From JBHBQE01 sp041776485 (GTDB lineage Bacteria > Bacillota > Clostridia > Lachnospirales > Lachnospiraceae), in the NCBI GenBank assembly GCA_041776485.1, contig JBHBQE010000016.1:1-64000 (forward strand): a stretch of DNA of 64,000 bases. The letters are read 5' to 3'. Under the pieces are notes generated by a model. That model worked only from the letters and a program-made list of their open reading frames with translations, ran no database searches and was not told where the DNA came from. Position numbers and translations under genes: made by a program. Each line of letters begins with the position of its first letter. Position 1 is the stretch's first letter. Below are positions 27,543-36,342 of the stretch, piece after piece.

Positions 27543-28793
27543 TTAGTTATATAACTTTTTAAGAGGCATAAGGAGGGATATTTCATCCTTTGGAAGGAAA
27601 GCAAATGCCATTTCCAACAGGGTTTTGTGAAGCTTTGCAATGGTTGTGGAATAGAATTTGGCATTATATCCATTTTTAATAATATCCTTAAGATTATCTT
27701 TAATATCACGGTTTGTAATATTGTTTTCTATAATAAGATTTGTGATATAGTCAAGAGAGTCCTCATTATAGAAAATAGCCTTAATAAAGGTGACGTAGGC
27801 AAAGGTTTTCTCTATTGGCATAGAATCTGCCACACGGATTTCAATGTAGTTTTTAAGGCGAACATCAGGAAATACCATTGAGATAAAGTGTTTGATGTAG
27901 TTAAGGCTTAATTCGGCTCCATCAAGACATTCTAAGGGCAGCATAGAATCGGTATATTGGTCAATATCTCCGGTAATATGCTCAGGTAAAAATATAGGCG
28001 GAACATTAAATACATAATCGGCATAGTCGTTGTATCCAAAATCATTTTTCATAACCTCAGGAATAAGTCCGCCTCGGATACCGTCAACATTTTCCCAAAT
28101 ATAGGAGCGAAGAAGCGGCTTGATATTTTTTTCTCCTTCAAAAACAGGGCAGTTATCTGTAATAAGTTTAAAATAGGGGGACAAAACATAGGCAGCTTGA
28201 AATTTTTGTCTGAAATCTTCCTGATTTGAGTAATCAACGGAAACCTGTACAGAGGCGGTTCCCCTCATCATATTCATGCCACAGGTACCGCTGGTCTTAA
28301 AATATCTATCCATATATTCGTAGCGTTTTTTTGGAATAATATTTATATTGGAAGCTTTTGAATATGGATGATAACCAAAGGTGACATATTTAAGCCCCAA
28401 AGGTGTAAGTACAGAGTTTAAATTGGTAATAAAGACTTCATATACTTTTTTTAGGCTCAGTATATCCGGCTTTGGCAATATGCTTATTTCAAGCTGTGCT
28501 CCAGGCTCCAGAGTAATATAAAATTTGTCTGTTTGAAAGCCAAGCATAGGTCCGTTTAAATTAATGGTGGAGTCCGGGTAATAGGAGGCAAGTTCGGTAA
28601 TAATGTGGGCAACACCAATTTCACCGTAGTAGGATAAAGCCTCATTGGTATCTGCATAAACTATGAAGTGCTCAATTTCCACACCCAAAGTATGAATATG
28701 GGAGCTTTTTTCTCCGGCAGCAAAAAATTCTGATAATTTATTTATATAATTGGCTTTTAAATCTGACATATAGACACTCATTCTGTGGTACAT
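27543..28793 (-). CDS. gshA: glutamate-cysteine ligase
   Basis: Predicted to join glutamate and cysteine, the first step of glutathione-type thiol synthesis. GVEIEHFIVYADT near residue 40 and FYITLEPGAQLEISILP near 93 carry the GCS2-type active-site glutamates; TSGTCGMNMMRGTASVQVSVDY and the later YIEIRVADSMPIEKT also fit. 416 residues. First gene of a two-gene unit with the ATP-grasp ligase. The start at 28793 has a very close ribosome site; ATG codons five and nine residues in are alternatives. Confidence 0.85.
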   Translation of the reverse strand: MYHRMSVYMSDLKANYINKLSEFFAAGEKSSHIHTLGVEIEHFIVYADTNEALSYYGEIGVAHIITELASYYPDSTINLNGPMLGFQTDKFYITLEPGAQLEISILPKPDILSLKKVYEVFITNLNSVLTPLGLKYVTFGYHPYSKASNINIIPKKRYEYMDRYFKTSGTCGMNMMRGTASVQVSVDYSNQEDFRQKFQAAYVLSPYFKLITDNCPVFEGEKNIKPLLRSYIWENVDGIRGGLIPEVMKNDFGYNDYADYVFNVPPIFLPEHITGDIDQYTDSMLPLECLDGAELSLNYIKHFISMVFPDVRLKNYIEIRVADSMPIEKTFAYVTFIKAIFYNEDSLDYITNLIIENNITNRDIKDNLKDIIKNGYNAKFYSTTIAKLHKTLLEMAFAFLPKDEISLLMPLKKLYN

Positions 28794-28883
28794 CTTCCTA
28801 TGGAAGAAGCCCTGCTTAGTTTATTAAAAATATAATAATAAAGAATCATTACAAAATTATAATAACATATTATGATTTAATTA

Positions 28884-29948
28884 TCAATCAGGGCGTCTAA
28901 AATTAACGGCATTTGCAGCCTGTTTTTTGTGCTCATCCTCAATGGCGGCATAATAATCTATAGTAGTATTGATGTTTTCGTGACCCAGTACATCCGCCAC
29001 AAGGCGAATATCACCGGTCTCCCGGTAAAGAGCTGTACCGTAGGTGCTTCTAAGCTTATGAGGGGTAATTTTTTTGTTGGGAACAACAAGTTTGCCGTAT
29101 TTTTTTACAAGATTTTCTATGGCGTCTACGCTCATTCGTTTACCGATTCTGGAAAAAAACAGGGCATTTTCGTGACCGTCCTTGGGGATAATATGACACC
29201 TTTCAGATTCAACATAATCTAAAAGCACCTGATGAATTTCTTCACCAAAGTATAGTAAATCCTGTCCGCCGCCTTTTCTTACGATTGTAAGGGTGTTTAC
29301 CTTTAAGTCAATATCGTTAATATCCAGACCGTTACATTCACTTACACGAATTCCCGTACCAAGCATAAGGGTTAATATGGCTAAATCTCTTTTTCTGGTT
29401 TTCTTGCAGGCTGAAAGCTGATTTTTGCTCATTTGTTCATTACCGTTTTCTATGGCAGATAAAATAGCCATAACCTCATAATTATTCATACGAATAATAT
29501 TTTTATCCTTTTTAATTTTTGGAAGCTCCACAAGCTCCATGGGATTTTCACTTATATTTTTATGCTGATAATGGTATTTATATAGGCCACGCAGGGGAGA
29601 CATTTTTCTGGCAATTGCCTTTTTATTATTTTCATGGGGATTTGCCCCGGAGTCATTTAATTCTAAAAATCTCTGATATTCAATAATATCCTGAGGCGAA
29701 AGCTTTGCTATATCCGCCAGAGTGATATTTTTAAGGTCAATTGAACTAAAAACGGGATTTTTCTCCTTTAAAAAGGATAGAAAGGTAAGCAAATCATAGC
29801 CATAAGAAATCAATGTGCTGCTTTGGGTGGTAAGTTCCTTGCTGTAAATGTAGTCCACGCAAAAGCCGGGGAGCCTGTTAATTATTTCTCTGAGTCTAAG
29901 TAACTGCTTTTTCTTTTTGTCCTTATAAAAATCTGAATCTTTACCCAT
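28884..29948 (-). CDS. Xer-type tyrosine recombinase
   Basis: Site-specific recombinase. An N-terminal core-binding SAM-like domain (about 40-160) is followed by the catalytic domain with all key residues in sight: R in LGTGIRVSE, K in IVRKGGG, HKLR, GHENINTTIDYY with the nucleophilic Tyr. 354 residues, longer than XerC/XerD (about 300) because of an N-terminal extension. A perfect 28-bp palindrome with dif geometry lies 214 bases upstream of its start. It may act as the chromosome-dimer resolvase or an integrase; there is no adjacent mobile element. Confidence 0.9.
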   Translation of the reverse strand: MGKDSDFYKDKKKKQLLRLREIINRLPGFCVDYIYSKELTTQSSTLISYGYDLLTFLSFLKEKNPVFSSIDLKNITLADIAKLSPQDIIEYQRFLELNDSGANPHENNKKAIARKMSPLRGLYKYHYQHKNISENPMELVELPKIKKDKNIIRMNNYEVMAILSAIENGNEQMSKNQLSACKKTRKRDLAILTLMLGTGIRVSECNGLDINDIDLKVNTLTIVRKGGGQDLLYFGEEIHQVLLDYVESERCHIIPKDGHENALFFSRIGKRMSVDAIENLVKKYGKLVVPNKKITPHKLRSTYGTALYRETGDIRLVADVLGHENINTTIDYYAAIEDEHKKQAANAVNFRRPD

Positions 29949-30161
29949 AATTATTCCTGTATAAGCTAAAATTTTTATTTGTAAAATAGTTATCCCTGTT
30001 TTATTACTTTTAAATGCTGCAAATAATTTAGCATACGAGTTTATTTTAAGTTAAAGTTTTAAAATTACAACCTTTGTAACATAAATATATTTGTATCATG
30101 GTTTATCCTAATTTGTCTGTATAGTACAGGGTTTTAAGATATATTACAATATGGCACTCTT

Positions 30162-30189
30162 TATCGGATAAACAGATATTTATCCGATA
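30162..30189. other. 28-bp dif-like palindrome (candidate recombination site)
   Basis: TATCGGATAAA (30162-30172), central six bases CAGATA (30173-30178), and the perfect inverted repeat TTTATCCGATA (30179-30189). The 11-6-11 layout is that of Xer dif sites. It lies 214 bases upstream of a tyrosine recombinase gene, in a 482-base gap (29949-30430) that otherwise shows no gene. It could instead be an operator; no T-run follows on either strand. Confidence 0.5.
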
Positions 30190-30430
30190 TATACATTTTA
30201 CTACTCTATTATATAAAATGCAAATAATTTATTATTTAGCTTATGAATTGACTAAATTTATGAAAGGCAAAATCATAAAAATTTTTATTTGAATGAGCAT
30301 ATTTTTATATTTATATGATAATCAATGCCAACAGCCGATTTATTATATAATAATGATGGGTAAAATTCCGGCAATTCGTATGAATATTATGAGGTTATGG
30401 CTATCTTATTTGCCATAGAAACGGCCGGGT

Positions 30431-31462
30431 TTACCGATATATAAATTTGATTTTTTGTAAATCTGTGTTCACTATAGCCTTCACACCAAAGGGAATAATA
30501 CATCTGGGCTTTGCATGACCGATATTAATATTGTATACAATGGGTAAATTAGGATTGTTTATAACATGAATTAATGTATCTTTATATTCATTATAATAAG
30601 TATTATCCATAGGTTTACCAACAAGAATTCCATTTATAACGTTAAATATACCTGTATTTTTAAGAGTTTCAATTCCTGTGGCGAATTTTTCGGGCGGCAT
30701 TTTTTCTTCACTGGTTTCAAGAAGTAAAATTTTGCCGACCCACTCATTTTTTTCAGGAAACAGCTTGTATGCAGAGGAAATTAGAGGTGAATCGGAATGT
30801 CTTGACCCATCAAAAATATCAAAAATTGTATCTAAGCAACCGCCAAGTATTTCTCCAAAGAATACAGATCTTCCCTGAAGTAACTCAAAACCATTATTAT
30901 AGTACTCCTTTAAATCATTTCCAATCTCTTCTACTCCGAAATTATCACGTTCCTTATACCAAATGGGACTGGGGGTAATTTCACTGATACGGCCCGTTTG
31001 GATTAATTCTGAAAAATATGATTTTGTATATGGCAGAATATCGCCACCCAACTCGCATATATCCGATAAAAAGGACTGACCGTAGAAAGTCTTTAAACCA
31101 AGCTTGTGCAGCATAAAGTGATTAATGGTTGTATCAGAAAAACCGAGGAATATTTTTTTATGTATTGCTTTTTTAAGCTTGTTATCATCAAATAAATATG
31201 GTGTAAGCCTATATGTATCATCACCGCCTATGCCGGATAATATCATATCCACTTCCGGGTCTAAAAAAGCCTGCAATAAATCTTCTGCTCGCTTTTTTGG
31301 GTGAGCCATTAAATAGTCTATTCCAGCCTTGGCATTGTTCATATACTTAATATTAAGTCCTAATTCATAAAGTCTTTTTTCGCCTATGGCTAATTCATGC
31401 TTTACAAAATCTTCACCTATAGTTCCGTTTGATAGACTTACAATGCCAATTGTTTTAACCAT
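30431..31462 (-). CDS. S66-family serine peptidase (LD-carboxypeptidase/MccF-like)
   Basis: Serine carboxypeptidase clan; family members trim the muropeptide D-alanine or inactivate peptide-nucleotide antibiotics (MccF). The nucleophile lies in LGFSDTT (S109), with the Glu in KILLLETSEE and the His in INIGHAKPRCIIPFG forming the triad. 343 residues, closer to MccF-type than LdcA in its ISGIGGDDTYRL stretch. Weak Shine-Dalgarno at the ATG. Single gene; the substrate is not determinable here. Confidence 0.88.
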   Translation of the reverse strand: MVKTIGIVSLSNGTIGEDFVKHELAIGEKRLYELGLNIKYMNNAKAGIDYLMAHPKKRAEDLLQAFLDPEVDMILSGIGGDDTYRLTPYLFDDNKLKKAIHKKIFLGFSDTTINHFMLHKLGLKTFYGQSFLSDICELGGDILPYTKSYFSELIQTGRISEITPSPIWYKERDNFGVEEIGNDLKEYYNNGFELLQGRSVFFGEILGGCLDTIFDIFDGSRHSDSPLISSAYKLFPEKNEWVGKILLLETSEEKMPPEKFATGIETLKNTGIFNVINGILVGKPMDNTYYNEYKDTLIHVINNPNLPIVYNINIGHAKPRCIIPFGVKAIVNTDLQKIKFIYR

Positions 31463-31640
31463 ATTAACTTAATATATCCATTATTTATATTTTAATTATA
31501 TATTGCTTATACATTTATCGACATAACAACCATTAGGTATACTTAAACATGGGATTAAGCAATAAATGTAAGTTATAAAGTATTATACAAGAAATGGATT
31601 AACAGTCAACCTATACAATTATCATGTGTCTTTGGATAAG

Positions 31641-31766
31641 TTAGCCAAGTTCTTTTTGTGTCATTTCTCCATTAATACGGGTAATACGGGCTTGTATAGC
31701 ATAAGCGTATGCTTGATTTGATTCTGTACTGTAACTGAGCTTCTGACCATGCCTTGGATATAGAAA
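31641..31766 (-). pseudogene. possible gene remnant
   Basis: In the 339-base gap 31463-31801 the minus strand is open for 41 codons without a start, encoding a plausible soluble peptide with ESNQAYAYAIQARITRING followed by EMTQKELG. It may be the end of a decayed gene. I recognise no family. The rest of this gap holds only a short stem (AGCATA/TATGCT near 31700). Confidence 0.25.
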
Positions 31767-31801
31767 TTAATGTATGGTATGATGCAGCTTGCAGAAATTA
31801 T

Positions 31802-32212
31802 TTAAAGATTAACGGCGTGTGAATTATCAGCCACAGGAATTATAATATATGCTCCCTCACATATTATATCATTTGGCAATCTGTTTATTCTTATTATTTC
31901 CTCTGCTAACTGAGTATGATTCATATATGTATTATCAAGGTGCTTTGAGGCAATGCTGTTAACAGTGTCACCTGCCTCTATTTTTACACTTATGTAATTA
32001 TAGGCATAGCTATTGCTGGCGTGGGATGTAAATTTAATGCCGATAGCTATTGACAGAATAAACAGTACAAAAAAAGCCATGACAGTATATAATTTTGCAC
32101 CGAAATACCTTTTTTTACTTGTTTTTATATGTGCTTTATAGGGTTTATTTGACGATTTAACTACCCTGCTTAAAATAATATTTTTCTCAGAATTATTTAA
32201 ATTTGTATTCAT
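31802..32212 (-). CDS. yneA: LysM-domain membrane protein, YneA-like SOS division inhibitor
   Basis: Basic cytoplasmic N-terminus, one membrane segment (about 40-62), then a C-terminal LysM domain (VKIEAGDTVNSIASKHL to EGAYIIIPV) that would bind wall glycan. Size, topology and position divergent from lexA match YneA, which blocks division during the SOS response in Bacillus. The ATG at 32212 has AGAGGTG at the right distance; a GTG at 32221 is less likely. Three LexA boxes lie between this gene and lexA, so it is almost certainly LexA-repressed. Assignment is by context and architecture, since the family is poorly conserved. Confidence 0.78.
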   Translation of the reverse strand: MNTNLNNSEKNIILSRVVKSSNKPYKAHIKTSKKRYFGAKLYTVMAFFVLFILSIAIGIKFTSHASNSYAYNYISVKIEAGDTVNSIASKHLDNTYMNHTQLAEEIIRINRLPNDIICEGAYIIIPVADNSHAVNL

Positions 32213-32265
32213 ATTTAACACCTCTTATACCGCTTCTTTTAAATATATTCTCAAAAATTAAATAT

Positions 32266-32279
32266 CGAACGAACGTTTG
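32266..32279. promoter_or_regulatory. LexA (SOS) box 1
   Basis: CGAACGAACGTTTG, close to the Firmicute consensus CGAAC-N4-GTTCG. It is nearest the LysM gene and would overlap that gene's -35 region. Confidence 0.8.
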
Positions 32280-32298
32280 TTTGTATATAATATCATCA

Positions 32299-32310
32299 GA
32301 ACAAATGTTT
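32299..32310. promoter_or_regulatory. LexA (SOS) box 2
   Basis: GAAC-AAAT-GTTT, a one-mismatch LexA half-site pair between boxes 1 and 3. Confidence 0.7.
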
Positions 32311-32315
32311 GTCAA

Positions 32316-32327
32316 GAACAAATGTTC
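32316..32327. promoter_or_regulatory. LexA (SOS) box 3
   Basis: GAAC-AAAT-GTTC, a perfect dyad 17 bases from box 2 and just upstream of the lexA -35 hexamer. Confidence 0.82.
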
Positions 32328-32338
32328 AAAAAATTTGT

Positions 32339-32367
32339 TTGCTTTTTTTTTAAAATATGATACAATT
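32339..32367 (+). promoter_or_regulatory. lexA promoter
   Basis: TTGCTT (32339-32344), 17 bases, TACAAT (32362-32367), directly after LexA box 3. It implies a long leader of about 210 bases before lexA, in which I see no clear structure or gene. Confidence 0.55.
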
Positions 32368-32584
32368 TATATGCAAAGAAAGGCAGCTATAAATAACCCT
32401 GCTTATATATTACGATATGCTGCTTTCAGCTATTTGTATTTTCAACAGCTATTATTTAAGCGGTCAGTGGTGCCCGGTGCAGGAATAATGTTATATAATT
32501 AAATTATGCAATCAGGGGGGCTTTATCTACGCTGTAAATATGTATTATGTATTATTTTATGGGGTTTAATTTCAGGAGGTTATT

Positions 32585-33199
32585 ATGTCATACGGTAAAA
32601 TAAGCTCAAAGCAGGAGGAAATCCTTAATTTTCTCAAGGAAGAGATTTTAAATAAGGGCTATCCCCCATCGGTAAGGGAAATTTGTGATGCTGTGAAGCT
32701 TAAATCCACATCTTCGGTTTTTGCCCATTTGGAAACTTTGGAGAAAAATGGATATATTAGGAGGGATCCCTCTAAATCCCGTACGATTGAGATATTAGAT
32801 GAAAATTTTAATCTTACCAGACGTGAAGTGGTTTCTGTGCCTGTAGTTGGGCAGATTGCCGCCGGTTCACCGATTTTAGCGGTACAGAATATAGAAAACT
32901 ATTTTCCTGTTCCCGCAGAATATATGCCAAAAGAAGAATGCTTTATGCTCAAGGTAAAGGGAGATTCTATGATAAACGTTGGCATATTTGACAGGGACAC
33001 TATTTTAGTGGAGAAATGCAATACAGCCAGAAATGGTGATATAGTTGTTGCTATGATTGAGGACTCTGCTACAGTTAAGACTTACTATATGGAAAACGGA
33101 CATATTAGACTGCAACCGGAAAATGACAGCCTGGAACCAATAATCGTTAAGGACTGCACAATTCTGGGGAAGGTATTTGGTGTATTCAGATTTTTTTAG
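32585..33199 (+). CDS. lexA: LexA SOS repressor
   Basis: Self-cleaving repressor of DNA-damage genes. Winged-helix N-terminus (PPSVREICDAVKLKSTSSVF), cleavage site Ala93-Gly94 in GQIAAGSP, catalytic Ser128 (KGDSMINVGIFD) and Lys165 (ATVKTYY) are all present. 204 residues, AGGAGG upstream. It is divergent from the LysM gene with three LexA boxes between, so it represses itself and that gene. Confidence 0.97.
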   Translation: MSYGKISSKQEEILNFLKEEILNKGYPPSVREICDAVKLKSTSSVFAHLETLEKNGYIRRDPSKSRTIEILDENFNLTRREVVSVPVVGQIAAGSPILAVQNIENYFPVPAEYMPKEECFMLKVKGDSMINVGIFDRDTILVEKCNTARNGDIVVAMIEDSATVKTYYMENGHIRLQPENDSLEPIIVKDCTILGKVFGVFRFF

Positions 33200-33325
33200 A
33201 TATATTCAAAGCCTCTCTAACAGTCTGAAGCGCGGTTTTGTAATTATTATAGATATTTTATCTGCTTAAATATGAATCCTGGTGTAGTTTGGCTGTTGGA
33301 TTTAAATCATTAATGATGGATTGTT

Positions 33326-33688
33326 CTAACTCTCTCGTTTTGGAAGAAATTTTTCAATATCCATTGTATTTCCATCCTGCCACATATGTTCAATATCGTA
33401 AAACTCTCTTTCTGTATCAGAAAATAAATGAATAACGATATCAATGCAGTCAATTAAAATCCAGCCTGAATCCTTTCTGCCCTCAACATTATATTGGATT
33501 TGTAGCTTATCCAGGTTTTCCTCTACTGTTTCCAGAAGTGTATGTAATTGGTTGGGATTACTTCCGGAACAGATTAAAAAATAATCGGTAAAGTCGGATA
33601 TTTTTCCGATATCCAAAATCTGTATATCAATTGCCTTTTTTTCATCTAGTTTTCGGGTTAAAAGTTCTAAAATTTCACAGCTTGTCAT
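33326..33688 (-). CDS. rsfS: ribosomal silencing factor RsfS
   Basis: Binds L14 and blocks subunit joining in starved cells. 120 residues with the family core DIGKISDFTDYFLICSGSNP then GRKDSGWILIDCIDIVIHLF. AGAGGAAAG precedes the ATG. It is the last gene of the leftward obg-nadD/yqeK-rsfS run and converges with lexA. Confidence 0.95.
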   Translation of the reverse strand: MTSCEILELLTRKLDEKKAIDIQILDIGKISDFTDYFLICSGSNPNQLHTLLETVEENLDKLQIQYNVEGRKDSGWILIDCIDIVIHLFSDTEREFYDIEHMWQDGNTMDIEKFLPKRES

Positions 33689-33828
33689 AGCTTTCCTCTC
33701 TTATTTTATTTACACTATATCGGTATGTACAATATTACTTTCTTACTAAAATTTATTGAACGGTCATGGATCCGGCATTTCTGATAGTATAGGATTACTG
33801 GTGGTACACATGAATTTTATATATAGCT

Positions 33829-35037
33829 TTATTCTACTTTCGACGTTATTTTTTTATAGTATTCATAGGTTCTAATGGTAGTATCATCAATCATGGAATT
33901 TGCTTGCTGTAGATATTCTATCGTATCCTCCAGTAGCATTACAATAGTTAAATCAAGATTTTTATATGCCATTATTCTAATTGAATTAAGTCTGTGGCTT
34001 CTGTTTCGAGCGGGTTCAATATGGTCGGCAACAAAAATTATCTTATCCAGCAAACTCATACTGTCTTTCCCTCTGGTATGTACAGATATTGCCTCCATAA
34101 TGCGCTCATCTATATTAAATTTTTGTTTGGCAATATGGGCTCCCACCACTCCATGAAGAAGTTTAGGAGACTGGAGCTCTTGAGGGGTTACATTTATATT
34201 CATTTTTTTACAAAGACAAAGCAGCTCCTCTTCGTTAATATGCTTTGCACAATCGTGAAGAAGCCCTGCAATATAGGCTATATCAGGCGGAAAAAGATAA
34301 TGTGCTGCCAAAGCATGGGCGGTATCTGCAACTCGAATACAATGAAAAGCCCTGCCTCTTTTTTGAGTAGCAAAAATCAGATTTATAGCCTTTTTGCTGT
34401 CATAAGTCGGTATATCCTCATATATCCAGTGTTCCTTTATATATTCATATACTTCAGGGGGTAAAAATTTGTGAATTATATCAGTTACACCTTGTGAAAC
34501 AGCCTTTCTAAGATCAGTGGATGAAATTGAAATATATGAGGCAGGAATTATTTGGCAATTTCTGCCGGTTTCAGCTTGGAAATTCTTGATCTTATTAGCA
34601 ATTAAGGTATGATTATCAGTACTTTCGTCTTCATTTTTTCGTGTTGCCACCAAAAAATCCACGTACTTACATATTTTTGTAGAGTACTTCCAACCAAAAA
34701 AACTATCCAGAGAGTCCTCACCGATAATCAGAAAAAATTTATCTGTCGGATATTTATTATGAATCAGGCTAAGAGTTTTGTGGGTATAGCTCTTATCAAC
34801 ATCAAAACATTCAAAGTCCTTTATATAAATATTCTCTTCCCCCTTAAATGCAATTTTGCACATTTCAAGGCGTAAAAAAGGGTTAATATTATCTTTAGAC
34901 TTATGTGGGGGGCTGCCGGCAGGAATAACCCATACTTCGTCTAAATTAAAGGCTGAAAGTGCAGTTTTTGCAATATTAATATGGGCAATATGTACTGGAG
35001 AAAAGGTGCCTCCATATATTCCAATTCTTTTACCCAA
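33829..35037 (-). CDS. fused NadD nicotinate-nucleotide adenylyltransferase / YqeK HD hydrolase
   Basis: Residues 1-205 are NadD, joining nicotinate mononucleotide and ATP on the way to NAD: GIYGGTFSPVHIAHI carries the HxxH motif and SISSTDLRKAV the ISSTxxR motif. Residues about 215-402 are a YqeK-type HD-domain phosphohydrolase (HCIRVADTAHALA, LLHDCAKH, ISVHTRGKDSMSLLDKIIFVADHIEP), which in other bacteria cleaves Ap4A and is a separate gene right after nadD. Here one reading frame joins them. TTG start with AAGGAG six bases upstream; an overlapping ATG closes after three codons. It lies between obg and rsfS, as the separate genes usually do. Confidence 0.93.
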   Translation of the reverse strand: MGKRIGIYGGTFSPVHIAHINIAKTALSAFNLDEVWVIPAGSPPHKSKDNINPFLRLEMCKIAFKGEENIYIKDFECFDVDKSYTHKTLSLIHNKYPTDKFFLIIGEDSLDSFFGWKYSTKICKYVDFLVATRKNEDESTDNHTLIANKIKNFQAETGRNCQIIPASYISISSTDLRKAVSQGVTDIIHKFLPPEVYEYIKEHWIYEDIPTYDSKKAINLIFATQKRGRAFHCIRVADTAHALAAHYLFPPDIAYIAGLLHDCAKHINEEELLCLCKKMNINVTPQELQSPKLLHGVVGAHIAKQKFNIDERIMEAISVHTRGKDSMSLLDKIIFVADHIEPARNRSHRLNSIRIMAYKNLDLTIVMLLEDTIEYLQQANSMIDDTTIRTYEYYKKITSKVE

Positions 35038-35051
35038 GCATATCTCCTTAA

Positions 35052-36317
35052 TTATTTGTAAAAGGAAAATGTATTTCCGTACATTACAACAGTATCTCCT
35101 TCGTTGATACCAGCCTCAACCAAAGCATCCTCAATTCCTTCCTTTTTAAGAAAGTTTGTAAAAAACAGATATCCTCTTTCACTTTCAAGGTTTGTATATC
35201 CCAGCATTTTTTCGATTTTAGGACCGGTAATCTCAAATTCACCATCTTCATTTTTATTTATCTCAAACCCCAGGATGTCATTTTGGACATATTCATATTC
35301 AGTTTCATACTGTAAATGTTCCTTTGGCAAGGCATTAATTGTTTTAATTATCAAAGCTTTTAATTCGGGTATACCCTGCCCCGTAGCAGCTGAAATTTGT
35401 ACCGCAGAACAGTTGAAAGTTGATTCAACTTTTTTTAACAACTTTTTATCTATACCCAAATCCGATTTATTTAAAACGATGATTTGAGGGATTTGGGACA
35501 ATCTTCGGGAAAACTTGGATAATTCGGCATTAATTGTATTAATTGAGTCAATTGGATTGTTTTCATTAATATCCGAGGCATCTACAACATGCAAAATCAG
35601 CCGATTTCGCTCAATATGCTTTAGAAAATCATGCCCCAGACCTATATTTTCGGAAGCTCCCTTAATTAATCCGGGAATATCCGCCATTATAAAGGAATTA
35701 CCGTCCCCCATATCCACAACTCCCAGCATGGGGCTTAACGTGGTAAATGGATAATCGGCTATTTTAGGTTTTGCATTGGACATAACTGATAAAAGTGTGG
35801 ATTTACCCGCATTCGGAAAGCCCACCAGCCCAACATCGGCTATCAATTTAAGCTCCAGACTTATTTCAAGCTCCCTTGCCTCTCCTCCCGGCTTTGCATA
35901 TTTTGGTGCCTGCATACGGCTGGTGGCAAAATGCTGATTCCCAAGTCCGCCGTTTCCGCCTTTTAGCAAGACTGTTTCCAGGTTATCATCAGACATATCT
36001 GCCATAACGAGATTGGAGCTAAGCTCCCTTATGACAGTACCTTTTGGCACTTTTAATACAAGGCTTTTGCCGTTTTTACCATGGCAACGGCTGCCTCGCC
36101 CGGGTTCGCCATTTTGAGCTTTGTATACCTTGCCCTTTCTAAAATCAGATAAGCTGTTTATTCCCGGGTCTACCTGTGCTACTATATCTCCGCCATTTCC
36201 GCCGTCACCGCCATCAGGACCGCCGTTTGGGACATATTTTTCGCGTCTAAAGGAAACGCAGCCATCACCTCCGGCACCGCTTTTTATTTTAATTGTTACA
36301 TAATCAATAAATTTCAT
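35052..36317 (-). CDS. obg: Obg family GTPase
   Basis: Essential ribosome-assembly and stress GTPase. The glycine-rich Obg fold (1-158; GGPDGGDGGNGGDI), the G domain with P-loop GFPNAGKST and NKSD-type motif LNKSDLG, and the C-terminal OCT domain (about 345-421) are all present. 421 residues. Nearest upstream gene on this strand is a chemoreceptor rather than the usual rpmA, so rpmA-obg linkage is broken here. Confidence 0.97.
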   Translation of the reverse strand: MKFIDYVTIKIKSGAGGDGCVSFRREKYVPNGGPDGGDGGNGGDIVAQVDPGINSLSDFRKGKVYKAQNGEPGRGSRCHGKNGKSLVLKVPKGTVIRELSSNLVMADMSDDNLETVLLKGGNGGLGNQHFATSRMQAPKYAKPGGEARELEISLELKLIADVGLVGFPNAGKSTLLSVMSNAKPKIADYPFTTLSPMLGVVDMGDGNSFIMADIPGLIKGASENIGLGHDFLKHIERNRLILHVVDASDINENNPIDSINTINAELSKFSRRLSQIPQIIVLNKSDLGIDKKLLKKVESTFNCSAVQISAATGQGIPELKALIIKTINALPKEHLQYETEYEYVQNDILGFEINKNEDGEFEITGPKIEKMLGYTNLESERGYLFFTNFLKKEGIEDALVEAGINEGDTVVMYGNTFSFYK

Positions 36318-36342
36318 ATTTGTCCTTTACGAAATAAATATA

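Noticed and set aside
30171..30189. Intrinsic terminator at the dif-like palindrome
   Set aside because: No T-run follows either arm and no gene ends near it.
32203..32502. 99-codon plus-strand ORF across the SOS boxes
   Set aside because: Runs through LexA boxes and the lexA promoter, lacks a ribosome site and looks non-coding in composition.
33994..34464. 156-codon open frame on the plus strand inside nadD-yqeK
   Set aside because: Antisense shadow of a well-supported gene; peptide composition is Ser/Phe/Ile-rich with no ribosome site.
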